From positions 1 to 7,812 of the forward strand of contig CAZSOQ010000246.1 in the NCBI GenBank assembly GCA_964608495.1: DNA of 7,812 bases, given 5' to 3'. Shown here in pieces: positions 5,670 to 7,812 of the stretch. Numbering within the stretch: the stretch's first letter is position 1; each line of letters opens with the position of its first letter. The notes under the pieces are model-generated. The model was not told where the DNA came from, did not search any database, and worked only from the letters and a program-made list of their open reading frames with translations. The DNA is from JAKORR01 sp964608495 (GTDB lineage: Bacteria > Armatimonadota > Zipacnadia > Zipacnadales > FEN-943). The translations under genes and the position numbers were made by a program.

Positions 5670-7172
5670 ATGACCAAGCTCAGCTTCCTACCCCATCCCA
5701 GCGTGCGGGAGATCGAGGCGGGCCTGCGGGAGTGGCAGGGGCTTCTGCCGGACAGGCTGCGGGTGCTCGATTTCGGGCGCACGGCCCAGGGCTACCCGCT
5801 GCTGTGCGCCCGGATCACGGACGCCTCGGCGCCCGACGAGGACAAGCAGGTGGTGCTCTTCACGGCGACCCATGCGGGCCCCGAGTTCAACAGCTGCACG
5901 GGTCTGCTGCGCACCGCCAAGTGGCTGCTTGGGGACGAGGGCACGGCACCCGAGCTGCGGCGGCGGACCATCGTCCTGGTCTGTCCCTGCATGAACCCCG
6001 AGGGGTACGCGATCGGTGAGGACGAGCCCGCGAAGGGCTGGGCGAACTCGCTGGGCGGCAACCCGTGCATGGGCAGCTATGGCTGGGACGGGGTGCTGGA
6101 TCCCGAGAGGAACCCGGAGGCCGTGGCCCTGGTCAGGCTGATGGAGGAGAACGTGCCGGACGTGCACGTGGACGTGCACGGCGTGCGCTACTCCCAGCAG
6201 GCGATGTGGGACACGACGGGCTGGTCGTGGGGCTCGAGCCTGGCGCGCCCGTACTGCAGGCGGCTGGTGCACGAGATGGACTACGCGGCCGACGCCGAGG
6301 GCTTCTTCCCGATACTCCCGGAGGACACGGCCGGGCGGCTGCGGGTGACGCACGTGGCGGAGGGCGCGGGCGACCACTTCTACTTCGCGCCCCCGGCCGT
6401 CAGCAACGCCGTGTTCTCGACGCATCGCTTCCACACGATCTCCTTCCACATCGAGTCGGGCTACGAGGAGAGCACACTGGCTCGGCTGCGGCGCTGCCTC
6501 GAGCTGGGCATGGTGCGCTGGCGGGGCGAGCTGTACGAAGGCTACCCGACCTGGCAGGTGGGGGGCTGGATGTCCATGACCGTGGCGGCCTGGGGGGAGA
6601 CGGCGGCGCAGAGGCGGCGCAGCCGGGTCGAGCTGTGGCGGGCGGCAGATCGCCTGGCCTACGGCTGCGCGCACCCCGAGCCGGCGTGGGGTGGGATGAT
6701 GGCCTTCTGCGCGACGACGCCGGCCGCGACCGAGCGGTACCTGGCGCTGGGAGGGAAGCCGAGCTTCGACGGCGCCGGGGCGCATCTGGCCGTCCTGCTC
6801 GAGCGCCTGGCGGAGGACCCACGCTTCGATGCGGCCGCGCTCCGGGGCTATGTCGAGGATTCGCCCTCTACCCACGCGATGACGCTGTATCCCCGGGAGC
6901 CGGCGACTGGGGGCGATGCGCCCCGCGAGGGGCTGGCCCTGCGGCTGCACCTACCCTATGCCGGCGCGCGGGTGACCGAGGTGCGGCTGGACGGTCGGGC
7001 CGTGGGGCAGTCGCCGCGCGAAGGGTACCAGACCTGGGGCAAGCCCGGGACGACGGTGCAGGTGAACGTCCCGCCGGGCAAGGTGCGGGACTTCCACGTG
7101 GTGACGTGCCGCTATGAGACGGAGACTCAGCGCCGCGCGGGATTCACGGCGGAGGACTGGCGGCTCGGCTAG
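5670..7172 (+). CDS. M14-family-like zinc carboxypeptidase, cytoplasmic, divergent
   Basis: The product is 500 residues with no signal peptide. Residues about 8-285 resemble an M14 peptidase: a helical start (SVREIEAGLREWQGLLPDRL, 11-30), GRTAQGYPL at 37-44 (like the family's G+S.egRpi strand), then ATHAGPEFNS with H68 and E72 as likely zinc ligands. Next come CMNPEGYAIG (107-116, the NPDG-like turn), VDVHG with H170 as likely third ligand, and FHIESGY with E262 as likely catalytic Glu. The M14 consensus is HxxE, while here it is HxxxE, and the substrate-binding Asn-Arg pair is not evident. The remaining residues hold a helical segment (about 310-395) and a small beta domain (about 420-482). 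Family members remove C-terminal residues or cleave peptidoglycan peptides and amide conjugates; the substrate here is unknown. The start has AGGGGAGG 10 nt upstream. The metallopeptidase fold is likely, the activity less so. Confidence 0.72.
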   Translation: MTKLSFLPHPSVREIEAGLREWQGLLPDRLRVLDFGRTAQGYPLLCARITDASAPDEDKQVVLFTATHAGPEFNSCTGLLRTAKWLLGDEGTAPELRRRTIVLVCPCMNPEGYAIGEDEPAKGWANSLGGNPCMGSYGWDGVLDPERNPEAVALVRLMEENVPDVHVDVHGVRYSQQAMWDTTGWSWGSSLARPYCRRLVHEMDYAADAEGFFPILPEDTAGRLRVTHVAEGAGDHFYFAPPAVSNAVFSTHRFHTISFHIESGYEESTLARLRRCLELGMVRWRGELYEGYPTWQVGGWMSMTVAAWGETAAQRRRSRVELWRAADRLAYGCAHPEPAWGGMMAFCATTPAATERYLALGGKPSFDGAGAHLAVLLERLAEDPRFDAAALRGYVEDSPSTHAMTLYPREPATGGDAPREGLALRLHLPYAGARVTEVRLDGRAVGQSPREGYQTWGKPGTTVQVNVPPGKVRDFHVVTCRYETETQRRAGFTAEDWRLG

Positions 7173-7173
7173 C

Positions 7174-7187
7174 CCCTGCCGGCAGGG
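7174..7187. terminator. Perfect 14-bp palindrome between convergent genes, possible bidirectional terminator
   Basis: CCCTGCCGGCAGGG starts one base after the peptidase stop codon and is fully self-complementary. It can form a tight hairpin in either transcript (CCCTG, loop CCGG, CAGGG). It lies in the 54-bp gap between convergent genes. There is no following T-tract, so classical intrinsic termination is not shown. Confidence 0.4.
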
Positions 7188-7226
7188 ACAGGGCACGGCG
7201 GGGCCGCGCGGTAGGGCTTGGCGGGA

Positions 7227-7812
7227 TCAGCGCCCGATCGTGAAGGTCTTGCGGCCGAGGACCTTGCCCCCGCCGGTGATGGTCACCGTGTAGGTGCCCT
7301 TGGTCAGCCCGCCGGCATCCTTCGTGTACAGGTTGAACGATACCCACCCCGAGCCGCCCGTCTGGCGCTCGCTCCGGGCCACGGCCTTGCCATCGCGCGT
7401 CCATACGGCCTCGATCGTCGTGCCGTCGGGGAGACCCTCGAAGCTCAGGGCCGTGGCCACCTGGCTGGCGCTGTCGAAGCGGTCCGCGGCGCCCTGCGTC
7501 TGACCGTCGGTGACGCCGGTGCCGACCTGAAGGCCGCCGACGTCAGGCAGGGCCCCGGGGCTGCCCTGACCGCCAGCGCCACCGGCGCCCTGACCACCGG
7601 CGCCCTGGTTGCCGGCCTGCTGCTGGCCGCCGCCCTGGCCGCCGTCAGCGCCGCCGAGCTGCTTGCTCGCGTACTGGTCCCAGGTCGAGCCGCCCGCTTC
7701 GAGGGCGTCCGAGAGCTCCTGGCACTGCTTGCCCTCGGGCGTGTCCTCGTAGCCCAGTTGCGCCAGTTGGCGGTCCACGTAGGCCTTCCAGGCCGCGTCG
7801 CCGCCGGCGGCG
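7227..7812 (-). CDS. C-terminal part of a protein with Gly/Gln-rich linker and terminal Ig-like beta domain (partial)
   Basis: The frame is open through the right edge, so the N-terminus is missing; 194 complete codons are visible. A GTG at 7776-7778 lies inside this frame and should not be taken as the start, since in-frame sequence (AAGGDAAWKAYVDRQLAQLG) continues beyond it. Three parts can be seen. First comes a short helical, charged segment with one Cys (KQCQEL). Next is a low-complexity linker of about 50 residues rich in Gly, Gln and Ala (about 7500-7655). Last is a roughly 75-residue beta domain with TIEAVWTRDGKAVARSE, GWVSFNLYTKDAGGLTKGTY and a closing RKTFTI strand. That alternation (VW..DGk.va, GGl..G.Y.v.i..ggk, .FtI) is typical of small Ig-like modules that end many bacterial surface or envelope proteins. 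An extracellular location is therefore plausible but not shown, and no function can be assigned. Confidence 0.7.
   Translation of the reverse strand, partial: AAGGDAAWKAYVDRQLAQLGYEDTPEGKQCQELSDALEAGGSTWDQYASKQLGGADGGQGGGQQQAGNQGAGGQGAGGAGGQGSPGALPDVGGLQVGTGVTDGQTQGAADRFDSASQVATALSFEGLPDGTTIEAVWTRDGKAVARSERQTGGSGWVSFNLYTKDAGGLTKGTYTVTITGGGKVLGRKTFTIGR

Noticed and set aside
5688..6950. 420-codon minus-strand and 350-codon plus-strand (6065-7117) open frames over the M14-like gene
   Set aside because: Both overlap the gene that has family motifs and a good ribosome binding site; their compositions are typical of shadow frames.
7540..7660. Short tandem repetition resembling a DNA repeat array
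   Set aside because: It is explained by Gly/Gln/Ala codon repetition in the protein linker and has no fixed unit length or spacer, so it is neither a CRISPR array nor a mobile repeat.

Overview
The window is very GC-rich (roughly 70% by eye) and bacterial. It carries six protein genes, all with strong G/C preference at third codon positions: five complete, and one cut by the right edge. No rRNA, tRNA, CRISPR array, transposase, integrase or phage gene was seen. The gene set fits a free-living, polysaccharide- and peptide-degrading bacterium known mainly from environmental genomes, such as Armatimonadota, Planctomycetota or a related high-GC lineage. It comprises a secreted GH127/DUF1680-type glycosidase, a secreted SGNH esterase-like protein, an unusual M14 metallopeptidase and a soluble PocR-type sensor kinase. 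This placement is inference from gene content only; nothing in the window is a phylogenetic marker.

Layout. (1) 71-2053, minus: secreted GH127/DUF1680-like glycoside hydrolase whose usual cysteine/zinc catalytic site looks altered. (2) 2054-2503: 450-bp divergent intergenic region with a perfect 15-bp dyad (2245-2259) and a nested set of inverted repeats (2355-2460) that could form a structured leader RNA in front of the kinase. (3) 2504-3766, plus: cytoplasmic histidine kinase with an N-terminal PocR sensory domain and no response regulator in the window. (4) 3828-4151, minus: thioredoxin with a CPHC active site, convergent with the kinase. (5) 4152-4451: 300-bp divergent gap, GC-rich with one AT-rich patch. 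(6) 4452-5558, plus: secreted two-domain SGNH/GDSL hydrolase. (7) 5670-7172, plus: M14-like zinc carboxypeptidase without a signal peptide. (8) 7227-7812, minus: C-terminal part of a protein with a Gly/Gln-rich linker and a terminal Ig-like beta domain, convergent with the peptidase across a short gap holding a perfect 14-bp palindrome.

How the genes relate. Strand alternates so often that only the SGNH hydrolase and the peptidase could share a transcript. The glycosidase and kinase are divergent and share one regulatory region, so the kinase may control the glycosidase. The glycosidase and SGNH protein together suggest attack on decorated plant-type polysaccharide (arabinosyl and acyl side groups), but substrates cannot be read from the sequence. 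I found no convincing new multi-gene system. The points most worth a second look are the altered GH127 active site, the possible structured leader of the PocR kinase, and the atypical zinc-binding spacing of the M14-like enzyme.
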